Shown: positions 1-5,444, numbered from the stretch's first letter. The stretch is 6,411 bases of DNA from Pseudomonadota bacterium (GCA_023433855.1 JAEYTV010000616.1:1-6411), one strand, 5' to 3'. Notes: generated by a model not told the origin, from the letters alone. Made by a program: numbers and translations.

Positions 1-146
1 ATCGCAAAGGTCGGCAGGGGTGAAGGGGCAACCGGCGGCGACGGCCGGCGACGGACAAGCATCAGCGACAGCGGATAGGTCACGAACGGATGGATGCTGA
101 GCAGCAGGAAAAAGACAGACAGGCCGATGCATATGGCAAACGTCAC
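1..146 (-). CDS. Probable membrane-anchored glycosyltransferase, N-terminal fragment
   Basis: Reading leftward from a GTG start at 146-144 gives 48 open codons that run off the window edge. The peptide begins MTFAICIGLSVFFLLLSI, a single hydrophobic segment (about residues 3-18), then HPFVTYPLSLMLVRRRP (19-35) and a proline-rich linker ending PLPTFA at residue 48. A leading membrane helix, a Y-P-L motif, an arginine patch and a proline linker just before a GT-A domain is a familiar layout of family 2 glycosyltransferases in polysaccharide loci; the catalytic part would lie outside the window. No ATG or other start lies in frame between 147 and about 260. GAGGG (complement of 157-161) sits 10 nt upstream of the GTG, a modest ribosome site. 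The gene is divergent from the RTX glycanase. The membrane-anchored N-terminus is seen; the enzyme class is inferred. Confidence 0.55.
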   Translation of the reverse strand, partial: MTFAICIGLSVFFLLLSIHPFVTYPLSLMLVRRRPSPPVAPSPLPTFA

Positions 147-735
147 GGTGCGGGCACCCTCACAAAAACCACCCTCCGATCCCGCCCCACGCCGCCGGAT
201 GCCTGGTCCGGCTGCAATAATATATGTCGTCCCCAGCAGAAAAACGGCCCTGCCGCATGGACAGGTGACTGCGCCAACAGGGACACGTCACACTCCACTC
301 GAAGCGCCGCGCGCCAGCCCGTGAAAGACCTGCCAAACCCATGCAGACGGGATACCGCTGCCGCTAATGGGCCGCTAAACCGGCGCATTGTCAACGCTGG
401 TCGTCAGGATGACTTCTCACTCGATCCAGCAGGACTGGACAACATAAAACGGTCTTTTCGTTGATCAACTTTCGTCAACGCCTGAAAAATTCTGTCCGCG
501 TAAGGTTCTGGATGACGCCGCCGAAAATCGGGAGCAGAACCGGTTGGGCTGCGGCATTTTGGACGCAACACAAAAAAACCCAACTCATGTCATTTCGTCG
601 ACGCAATACGTTCGCTATTCTTTCTGCGCTGGACTTTGCACTTTGGGGTGGGGTGGACCGCTGCGCGGCTAGTGTGCCCGCGCGAACAGTCAACCCGACA
701 CGGCGCCTTGCCGTTCAGGCCAAAGAAGCGAGCCC
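147..735. other. Divergent intergenic region between glycosyltransferase and RTX glycanase
   Basis: A 589-bp stretch with no convincing gene on either strand. Short open frames are present, but their products are arginine/proline-rich with no recognisable domain or good ribosome site. It must contain the promoters of the leftward glycosyltransferase and the rightward glycanase. Visible landmarks are an AT-rich patch at 216-226, a perfect 10-bp palindrome at 460-469, the octamer GTCAACGC at 390-397 and again at 474-481, a related GTCAACCC at 689-696, and an A-run at about 571-578. I could not pick a clear sigma-70 promoter for either gene. Confidence 0.6.
460..481. promoter_or_regulatory. Palindrome plus GTCAAC element upstream of glycanase
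   Basis: GTTGATCAAC at 460-469 is a perfect 10-bp palindrome. The following TCAACG (475-480) is also an inverted copy of CGTTGA (459-464), so the same half-site occurs three times within about 22 bp. The octamer GTCAACGC at 474-481 recurs at 390-397, and GTCAAC recurs at 689. This could be an operator for the glycanase or the divergent gene. No regulator can be named from the sequence, and a chance palindrome is possible. Confidence 0.25.
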
Positions 736-3700
736 ATGGCAACCGACGCATCCCCTCAGGCATCCACCCTTTCCACCTCACGCAGCTTCGTCTTCGGAAC
801 GGGCGGGGCGGATACGATCGCCGGGACGCCGGGCGCCGACATCATCTACGGTCGCGCCGGTGACGATGTGCTTTCAGGCGCAGCCGAGGCCGATATGTTC
901 GTGGTCCGGCGCGGTGAGGGTTCCGATACGATAACCGATTTCCAGGCCGGATCCGACGGAGATGTCCTTCGTCTCCAGCACTACGGATTTGCCGACTTCG
1001 CGGAGTTCAAAGCCGCCTCGGCCCAGTCCGGTTCGGATGTATCCGTCGCCCTGCCAAACGGCGAGACGCTGACCCTGGCCAATGTCGACCTCGACGCGCT
1101 GCTGCCTGAAAATCTCCAGTTCGACCAGCCGCTGCCGATCTCGGGCGAGCCGACGAACTGGGATTCGACCTATGAACCCGGCAGCACGCTCGAAGGCACG
1201 GCGGAGAACGACCAACTGTCGGGCAGCAATCCCGACATCACGCTCGTCGGCGGCACGGGCGACGACACCTACATCGTCTGGGATCACACCAACACGGTGG
1301 TCGAGGAGGCCGATGCCGGCATCGACACGATTTCCACCTATGGCGTGCACGGCTACTCGCTGACCTCCGCGCCCAATGTCGAAAATCTCACCCTGCTCGG
1401 CGGCGAAGCCTCTTCAGCCCGGGGCAACGACCTCGCCAACATCATCACCGGCAACAGCGCCAGCAACCTGATCGACGGCGGCGGCGGCGACGACGTGCTC
1501 ATCGGCGGCAGCGGGCGCGATACATTCGTCGTCCGGCAAGGCGACGGTTCCGATGTCATCATGGATTTCGAGACCGGGCAGCACGGCGACACCTTGGCGC
1601 TCGCCGACTTCGGGTTCGAAAACTTCGCCGCCGTCAAATCTGCCCTGCATCAGGTCGGTTCGGACACCATCCTCGATCTGGGCGACGGCTCGATCCTGAC
1701 CTTCCGCAACAGCCAGACCGCAGACTTCTCCGCAAACAACTTTTCGCTCGGGGTCGATACCGCCTCCCTCGTCCAGACATTCAACGACGATTTCAACGAG
1801 CTCGACCGTTTCTCGGACGGGGACGGCACCTGGCGCACCCGTTTCGAATGGTGGGGCGACGGCGCCTTCACGCTCGCCCAGAACGGCGAGCGGCAGATCT
1901 ATGTCGACACCGACTTCCGTGGCCTGACCAATACGGAACAGGACAGCCCGCTGGGCTACAACCCCTTCTCGATCGAGGACGGCAAGCTGGTCATAACCGC
2001 CGAGCCGATCGCGGACCCAAGCGCCGCAACCAAGCATTACGACTTCACCTCGGGCATGATCTCGACGCAGTCGTCCTTCTGGCAGACCTACGGCTATTTC
2101 GAGATCACGGCTGAGCTTCCCGAACAAGCGGGCACATGGCCGGCCTTCTGGATGCTGCCCGTCGACAATGGCTGGCCGCCGGAACTCGACATCCTCGAAG
2201 CCTATGGAGACATCCCCAACCAGGTCCATACGGCGGTTATCGGCCCGGACGGCACGACCGACGCCTGGGCGCAGGTGGACACGTCAGGCGGATATCATAG
2301 CTACGGCATGATGTGGACGCCCTATGAGATCACCTTCTACGTCGACGGGGTGAAGACCTCTTCGGTCCCCACCCCGACCGAGTTTCACGATCCCATGTAC
2401 ATGATGGCCAACCTGGCCATCGGAGGCCTGGCAGGGAATCCCGATCCTTCGCTGGTTGCGCAGTTCAGCATCGACAAGATCACTGCCCACCAGCTGCCGG
2501 AATATACGCTTGATCAATACACGCTGCGCGAGAGCGGCGCCTATACGCGCTACATCGAGGGAACCTACGGACCCGAGACTTTGCAGGGCACCTCCGGCAA
2601 CGACTTCCTCAACGGGCGTGCCGGCGCCGACACGCTGATCGGCGGGGACGGCGACGACACCTACAATGTCAACGACAGGACAGCGAGGGTATACGAGGAT
2701 TTCGATGGCGGCATCGACACGATACGGGCCTCGGTGAGCTACATCCTGCCGGACAATGTCGAGAACCTGCACCTGGTCGGCAATAATGGCTGGAACGGCG
2801 CCAAGGGCAACGACTTGCCGAACATCATCATCGGCAATGGCGGCGGCAACGTCATCACGGGCGGACTCGGCAACGACATACTGACGGGCGGCGGCGGTCC
2901 CGACACTTTCGTCTTCAGCCGCGGCGACGGTTCCGACATCATCACCGACTTCGAGGCCGGACAGGGCCGCACCGACGTGGTCAAGCTTGTCGACTACGGC
3001 TTCTCCACCTTCGAGGAGGTGAAGGCCGCGATGACGCAGTCCGGCGGCGACATCCACCTCGCGCTGAGCAGCTTCGAAACGCTGGTCTTCCGGAACACGG
3101 AGATTTCCGACTTCGCGGCGGACGATTTCCTGCTGCCTGACATCCCGCCGGAGAGCCAGGCCTGGATCAGGGCCAATATCGGCACGGAAGGCGCCGACAC
3201 GATGCTCGGCAGCGCATCCAACGAGCGCTTCGAAGGCAAGGGCAACGCCGACACCTACGCCGGCGGCATGGGGGACGACACCTATCTCATCGACAATGCC
3301 GACCAGCAGGTCATCGAGCGGCTGCACGAAGGCGTCGACACTGTGGAGGCCTTCATCTCCTACACGCTGCCCGACCATGTCGAGAACCTGAAGCTGCTCA
3401 ATCCGGGAACGAGCGGAACCGGCAACGACCTCGCCAACCGAATCACCGGCTCGGACGGCGACGACGTCCTCAATGGAATGGGCGGCAATGACTATCTCGT
3501 CGGCGGCCGCGGCGCCGACGTGTTCGTCTTCGAGCTTGGAAACGGCTCCGACACTGTCGCCGATTTCAGCGGCAGCGGAACCGAGGAAGGGGATACGTTG
3601 CGTCTCGTGGGCTACGGCCCCGACGCCTATCTGACAAATGTGGAGGATGACTGGACGATTCACTATTCCGGAGGGACGGAAACTTTCCACCTGTCCGGGG

Positions 3701-3738
3701 TCACGTCGCTTTCGCAGACAGACTACGTCTTCGTCTGA
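736..3738 (+). CDS. Secreted RTX-type GH16 beta-glucanase (ExsH/EglC-like), 1000 aa
   Basis: A calcium-binding extracellular glycosidase predicted to hydrolyse beta-1,3/1,4-linked glucan, most likely the EPS made by this locus. Residues about 347-588 form a glycoside hydrolase family 16 domain. The catalytic motif E483-L-D485-I-L-E488 fits the GH16 pattern E-x-D-x-x-E (nucleophile E483, acid/base E488), preceded by W468-P-A-F-W472-M-L, typical of ExoK/ExsH-type glycanases. Before and after lie RTX repeat modules (18-130, 149-340, 607-801, 815-1000) with GGxGxDxLx nonapeptides such as 248-256, 627-644, 709-726 and 905-931. There is no Sec signal peptide, and the end is hydrophobic with an acidic residue (DYVFV), as in type I secretion substrates. 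ExsH of S. meliloti is, from memory, about half this length with RTX repeats only at its C-terminus, so this is an enlarged architecture. The ATG start has a weak GAAG ribosome site at 725-728, 7 nt upstream. The reading frame is intact. The substrate is inferred from context. Confidence 0.9.
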   Translation: MATDASPQASTLSTSRSFVFGTGGADTIAGTPGADIIYGRAGDDVLSGAAEADMFVVRRGEGSDTITDFQAGSDGDVLRLQHYGFADFAEFKAASAQSGSDVSVALPNGETLTLANVDLDALLPENLQFDQPLPISGEPTNWDSTYEPGSTLEGTAENDQLSGSNPDITLVGGTGDDTYIVWDHTNTVVEEADAGIDTISTYGVHGYSLTSAPNVENLTLLGGEASSARGNDLANIITGNSASNLIDGGGGDDVLIGGSGRDTFVVRQGDGSDVIMDFETGQHGDTLALADFGFENFAAVKSALHQVGSDTILDLGDGSILTFRNSQTADFSANNFSLGVDTASLVQTFNDDFNELDRFSDGDGTWRTRFEWWGDGAFTLAQNGERQIYVDTDFRGLTNTEQDSPLGYNPFSIEDGKLVITAEPIADPSAATKHYDFTSGMISTQSSFWQTYGYFEITAELPEQAGTWPAFWMLPVDNGWPPELDILEAYGDIPNQVHTAVIGPDGTTDAWAQVDTSGGYHSYGMMWTPYEITFYVDGVKTSSVPTPTEFHDPMYMMANLAIGGLAGNPDPSLVAQFSIDKITAHQLPEYTLDQYTLRESGAYTRYIEGTYGPETLQGTSGNDFLNGRAGADTLIGGDGDDTYNVNDRTARVYEDFDGGIDTIRASVSYILPDNVENLHLVGNNGWNGAKGNDLPNIIIGNGGGNVITGGLGNDILTGGGGPDTFVFSRGDGSDIITDFEAGQGRTDVVKLVDYGFSTFEEVKAAMTQSGGDIHLALSSFETLVFRNTEISDFAADDFLLPDIPPESQAWIRANIGTEGADTMLGSASNERFEGKGNADTYAGGMGDDTYLIDNADQQVIERLHEGVDTVEAFISYTLPDHVENLKLLNPGTSGTGNDLANRITGSDGDDVLNGMGGNDYLVGGRGADVFVFELGNGSDTVADFSGSGTEEGDTLRLVGYGPDAYLTNVEDDWTIHYSGGTETFHLSGVTSLSQTDYVFV
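787..1125 (+). repeat. RTX module A (half module)
   Basis: Residues 18-130 of the glycanase: FGTGGADTI, GRAGDDVLSG, then the shared tail seen in the other modules (FVVRRGEGSDTITDF, a GD..RLQHYGF block, F.EFKAASAQSGSDV and a GETLTLANV strand). It lacks the front half (GDDTY to VENL) found in modules B-D, so it is a partial copy. Confidence 0.7.
1180..1755 (+). repeat. RTX module B (full module)
   Basis: Residues 149-340. In order: GSTLEGTAENDQLSG, GGTGDDTYIV (172-181), GIDTIS, NVENLTLLG (214-222), GNDLANIITGN, GGGGDDVLIGG, DTFVVRQGDGSDVIMDF, DFGFENFAAVKSAL, and the closing ILTFRNSQTADFSANNFSL. The 18-bp string GGCAACGACCTCGCCAAC (1423-1440) is identical to bases 3421-3438 in module D, which points to internal duplication. 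The module would bind calcium and fold into a beta-roll outside the cell. Confidence 0.75.
1774..2499 (+). other. GH16 catalytic domain
   Basis: Residues about 347-588, starting at QTFNDDFNELDRFSDGDGTW and ending at FSIDKITAHQLP. The catalytic ELDILE lies at codons 483-488 (bases 2182-2199). Other family landmarks are SGMISTQSSFWQTYGYFEI (439-457), TWPAFWMLP (467-475), H498, YHSYGMMWTP (520-529), ITFYVDG (532-538) and PMYMMANLAIGG (553-564). All the expected catalytic residues are present, so activity is likely. Confidence 0.9.
2554..3138 (+). repeat. RTX module C (full module)
   Basis: Residues 607-801, directly after the catalytic domain. It has GRAGADTLIGGDGDDTY (627-643), GIDTIRASVSYILPDNVENL (659-678), GNDLPNIIIGN, GGLGNDILTGGGGPDTFVF (709-727), RGDGSDIITDF, DYGFSTFEEVKAAMTQSGGD and FETLVFRNTEISDFAADDF. 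It aligns along its whole length with module B, most obviously in the tail. Confidence 0.75.
3178..3735 (+). repeat. RTX module D with C-terminal type I secretion signal region
   Basis: Residues 815-1000. The front half matches module C closely (GGMGDDTYLIDN, GVDTVEAFISYTLPDHVENL, GTGNDLANRITG), followed by three consecutive nonapeptides (905-931) and FELGNGSDTVADF. The tail then diverges: the F.EVKAAM..SG segment is replaced by a shorter acidic stretch and the chain ends DYVFV. In RTX proteins the uncleaved secretion signal lies in roughly the last 50-60 residues, so this divergent tail is the likely export signal. Confidence 0.65.
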
Positions 3739-3785
3739 TTGGGAAAGCTTCTGCGCTGCTTGTATAACGCAAGGACACCATCCCA

Positions 3786-3814
3786 GCGTCATGCCACCTG
3801 CGTCGGCATGACGC
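3786..3814 (+). terminator. Strong hairpin after the glycanase gene
   Basis: GCGTCATGCC (3786-3795) and GGCATGACGC (3805-3814) form a perfect 10-bp stem with a 9-nt loop, 47 bp past the glycanase stop. No T-run follows on either strand, so it is not a classic Rho-independent terminator. It may protect the 3' end of the message, act with Rho, or be a protein-binding palindrome. Confidence 0.4.
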
Positions 3815-3820
3815 GGGCAA

Positions 3821-3840
3821 GGTGTGGTTTCCCCCGCACC
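3821..3840 (+). terminator. Second, smaller hairpin after the glycanase
   Basis: GGTGTGG (3821-3827) pairs with CCGCACC (3834-3840) with one G-U pair and a 6-nt loop, starting 6 bp after the larger hairpin. It lacks a following T-run. The tandem placement supports a transcript-end role for the pair, but singly it is weak. Confidence 0.25.
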
Positions 3841-3937
3841 GTGTTCCCGCAACAAGAGCAGCGCTGATCTTGCAAGAGAGTGAGCATTTTTCGCGCTTTG
3901 CGCGAGCGCAGCAAAGGTTTCGCTGCGACGCAATATT

Positions 3938-3976
3938 TTGTGACCTATTGCAAAACTGGAGTATAAACTTTTATAA
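3938..3976 (+). promoter_or_regulatory. Distal promoter-like sequences (overlapping) in AT-rich region
   Basis: Two overlapping sigma-70-like matches: TTGTGA (3938-3943) with GTATAA (3961-3966), and TTGCAA (3948-3953) with TTATAA (3971-3976), each with a 17-nt spacer. They would give an untranslated leader of about 260 nt before the exoY-like gene. AT-rich DNA produces such matches easily. Confidence 0.35.
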
Positions 3977-4146
3977 CCGAGGCCGTTTCAAACGTGAATT
4001 TTCGCAAACCTACGAAACATTCATAAATACATCGTGATTTTTGCGGTGCAGCATGACAGTTTAAAAATTAGTATATTGAACCTATCTTGTGTTACGGCCA
4101 TCGTCATTACCGAATAGTGGCGCGGCTAAGTGTCGAAAATACCCAC

Positions 4147-4175
4147 TTGATCGCATTAGAGATCGATGGTTTAAA
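4147..4175 (+). promoter_or_regulatory. exoY: Proximal promoter candidate for exoY-like gene
   Basis: TTGATC (4147-4152), a 17-nt spacer and TTTAAA (4170-4175) resemble a sigma-70 promoter ending 66 bp before the exoY-like start codon. The position is normal for a promoter, but the hexamers are imperfect and no transcript start can be seen. Confidence 0.35.
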
Positions 4176-4241
4176 TTTAGTGTTCGCGAAGGGGCGCATC
4201 AGGGGCGGGTCGCGTGCGGATAGCGTTGATGGAGACGTCTG

Positions 4242-4934
4242 ATGCTAAAAGCCGAAAATTCCCTGGACAGTACCGGCAGTCCAACAGTCGAGATCGTCGG
4301 TGCCGGGTCGGCTAGATACGCGCCCGGTGGCGCGCTCAAGCGAGTTCTCGATATAGCAATCGCGACAACCGGGGTGGCCGTGCTGTGGCCGCTCATGCTG
4401 ATGGTGGCTCTCGCCATCCGCTACACCGATCCCGGACCAGCCATCTTCGGCCATGAACGGATCGGCCTGAACGGCCGCCGCTTCAAATGCCTGAAGTTCC
4501 GGTCGATGATCATCAATTCGGATACTGCGCTGCGCGAGTTGCTGGAACGCGATCCGGCCGCCGCCGCCGAATGGGCGCAGTCGCAGAAATTGAAGAACGA
4601 CCCGCGCGTCACCAAGCTCGGCAAGATGCTCAGGGAAACCAGCCTCGATGAGCTGCCGCAGCTCTGGAACGTGCTCAAGGGCGACATGAGCATCGTCGGT
4701 CCGCGGCCGATCGTCTCGGCCGAGGTGCGACGCTACGGCAATCACTTCCCGGCCTACGCCGCCACCAAGCCGGGCATCACCGGGCTTTGGCAGGTCACGG
4801 GACGCAGCGACTGCACCTATGAGGAGCGCGTGTCGCTGGACGTGGCCTATGTCGAGAACTGGTCGCTTCTGCGGGACGTATGGATCATCGCCAGGACGGT
4901 GATCGTCGTGTTCGGTCGCAAGGGCAGCTACTGA
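4242..4934 (+). CDS. exoY: ExoY-like undecaprenyl-phosphate sugar phosphotransferase
   Basis: This enzyme transfers a hexose-1-phosphate (galactose-1-P for S. meliloti ExoY) from a UDP-sugar to undecaprenyl phosphate at the inner membrane, the first step in building an EPS repeat unit. The 230-residue protein has the short bacterial sugar transferase layout: a variable N-terminus (1-30), KRVLDIAIA and one re-entrant or membrane helix (about 33-60), GHERIGLNGRRFKCLKFRSM (70-89), DPRVTKLGKMLR (120-131), the Asp-Glu dyad in SLDELPQLWNV (D136, E137), GDMSIVGPRP (147-156), KPGITGLWQVTGR (176-188) and a RKGSY end like that of ExoY. It lacks the extra N-terminal membrane domain of WbaP/ExoP-type fusions. 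GGAG at 4231-4234 lies 7 nt before the ATG. The gene is convergent with, and 9 bp from, a small ExoX-like gene. The family is certain; the sugar is not. Confidence 0.9.
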   Translation: MLKAENSLDSTGSPTVEIVGAGSARYAPGGALKRVLDIAIATTGVAVLWPLMLMVALAIRYTDPGPAIFGHERIGLNGRRFKCLKFRSMIINSDTALRELLERDPAAAAEWAQSQKLKNDPRVTKLGKMLRETSLDELPQLWNVLKGDMSIVGPRPIVSAEVRRYGNHFPAYAATKPGITGLWQVTGRSDCTYEERVSLDVAYVENWSLLRDVWIIARTVIVVFGRKGSY

Positions 4935-4943
4935 AGCTGCGCC

Positions 4944-5249
4944 TTACGGCTCTTCGCCGACCTTCCTTGGAAGGTGCAATTCGCTGGGCACCGGCTTCCG
5001 GGTTTCGGCTCCCGGCTTTTTGCTCCAGGGGCGGGCGATGGCCAGCATGGTGATAAAGTATGCGCACTCGATCACGAGCAGGGCGATGAGCGCCGCGGCC
5101 AGCATGGGCAGCGCCCCTTCCGCGCTCGCGGCATATGCGCCCAGCACTGCCGGTATCATCGCGATCAAGCCGACGGCGACGGCGGAAAGCCGTATCACTC
5201 CACAACCGACGCCAATGGCTAGATACAATAGGACTACAGTTCCGTTCAT
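4944..5249 (-). CDS. Small membrane protein, ExoX/SyrA-like EPS regulator (putative)
   Basis: A 101-residue protein on the minus strand ending in TAA at 4946-4944. It has a very hydrophobic N-terminal two thirds (about 5-41, interrupted by R20, and 47-72) and a charged, proline-rich tail (73-101). The segment GAYAASAEG...ECAYFITMLAIAR resembles, by eye and from memory, the second half of ExoX, the small rhizobial inner-membrane inhibitor that lowers EPS output by antagonising ExoY, and SyrA (the 'exopolysaccharide production repressor' family). ExoX is of similar size but seems to lack the first hydrophobic stretch. A strong ribosome site, GGAAGGGG (complement of 5255-5262), lies 5 nt before the ATG, and a promoter-like sequence lies upstream. 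Being next to the exoY-like gene, though convergent rather than upstream, supports the role. It is certainly a plausible gene; the function is inferred. Confidence 0.6.
   Translation of the reverse strand: MNGTVVLLYLAIGVGCGVIRLSAVAVGLIAMIPAVLGAYAASAEGALPMLAAALIALLVIECAYFITMLAIARPWSKKPGAETRKPVPSELHLPRKVGEEP
4960..4975. repeat. Perfect short inverted repeat
   Basis: ACCTTCC (4960-4966) and GGAAGGT (4969-4975) are perfect 7-bp arms separated by two bases, 26 bp past the exoY-like stop and inside the last codons of the small membrane protein gene. It has no T-run, and the two-base loop would force the inner pairs open. It may assist termination from either side. Confidence 0.3.
4998..5021 (+). 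terminator. Terminator-like hairpin for exoY-like gene, inside the opposing gene
   Basis: CCGGG (4998-5002), an 8-nt loop and CCCGG (5011-5015) are followed by C and five Ts (5017-5021) on the plus strand, 64-87 nt past the exoY-like stop. The order and T-run fit a Rho-independent terminator, though the 5-bp stem is short. It lies within the coding sequence of the minus-strand membrane protein, so transcripts ending here would overlap that gene's mRNA 3' end. Confidence 0.35.
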
Positions 5250-5254
5250 CGGTG

Positions 5255-5262
5255 CCCCTTCC
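5255..5262 (-). promoter_or_regulatory. Ribosome binding site of small membrane protein
   Basis: Minus-strand GGAAGGGG, 5 nt before the ATG at 5249. This purine-rich site is what makes the 4944-5249 frame credible over the competing open frames on both strands here. Confidence 0.55.
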
Positions 5263-5288
5263 GTTGAACCGTGCGCTACTGGTCGGCC

Positions 5289-5317
5289 GTTAAGTTTCGC
5301 TGAAACAAACCAGTCAA
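5289..5317 (-). promoter_or_regulatory. Promoter candidate of small membrane protein with internal palindrome
   Basis: On the minus strand TTGACT (5317-5312), a 17-nt spacer and CTTAAC (5294-5289) fit a sigma-70 promoter about 40 bp before the start codon. Its spacer holds GTTTC-GCT-GAAAC (5294-5306), a 5-bp inverted repeat placed where a repressor would block polymerase. Confidence 0.4.
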
Positions 5318-5444
5318 AACCAATGCGCTGCCTATCTTGGTAGCAGCCGATGGAAGAAAAGCCAACAATTTAGTCGATACGTGCCTTCCATGAAGTCTAC
5401 CTCGCCGAGCAAGTGTTGCGGGATCGCATCAAAGGGAACGATCA

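Larger units (their letters stand above)
3739..4241. other. Intergenic region upstream of the exoY-like gene
   Basis: A 503-bp gap without a convincing gene. The left part (to about 3900) has two hairpins. Bases 3961-4080 are strikingly AT-rich: by my count 22 of 60 (3961-4020) and 18 of 60 (4021-4080) bases are G or C, against about two thirds in the flanking genes. The right part (4081-4241) is near 48% GC and carries promoter-like sequence close to the exoY-like start. A 71-codon open frame from 3822 has no ribosome site or domain and is not called. Confidence 0.65.
5250..5444. other. Divergent promoter gap between small membrane protein and glycosyltransferase
   Basis: A 195-bp non-coding gap. 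The left part fits a promoter for the leftward membrane protein gene. I see no good sigma-70 match for the rightward glycosyltransferase, only its ribosome site AAAGGGA at 5431-5437. Confidence 0.5.

Noticed and set aside
90..464. 124-codon plus-strand open frame in the left gap
   Set aside because: Arg/Pro/Asn-rich composition, no ribosome site or domain, and it overlaps the better-supported minus-strand glycosyltransferase start.
596..603. CGTCGACG palindrome upstream of the glycanase
   Set aside because: An 8-bp GC-rich palindrome is expected by chance in such DNA and has no partner or position that supports a function.
461..934. 157-codon plus-strand open frame running into the glycanase gene
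   Set aside because: It overlaps the glycanase by about 200 bp in another frame, with no domain and an unlikely composition.
1414..2229. 271-codon minus-strand open frame opposite the GH16 region
   Set aside because: Same antisense artefact of high-GC coding sequence; the plus-strand frame carries intact GH16 motifs.
787..3735. Regular repeats suggesting a CRISPR-like or satellite array
   Set aside because: The periodicity is of protein motifs (GGxGxD) in one continuous reading frame; the DNA copies are diverged and there are no spacers.
2284..3933. 549-codon open frame on the minus strand opposite the RTX repeats
   Set aside because: It is the mirror of GC-rich repetitive codons: Val/Ala/Gly/Asp-rich, no domain, and fully opposite a well-supported gene.
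3822..4037. 71-codon plus-strand open frame between glycanase and exoY-like gene
   Set aside because: No ribosome site, starts within a hairpin arm region and spans promoter-like AT-rich DNA; no recognisable sequence.
4885..5205. 106-codon minus-strand and overlapping plus-strand frames around the small membrane gene
   Set aside because: Arg-rich or Ser/Ala-rich products without a ribosome site; the 4944-5249 frame has a strong site and coherent membrane segments.
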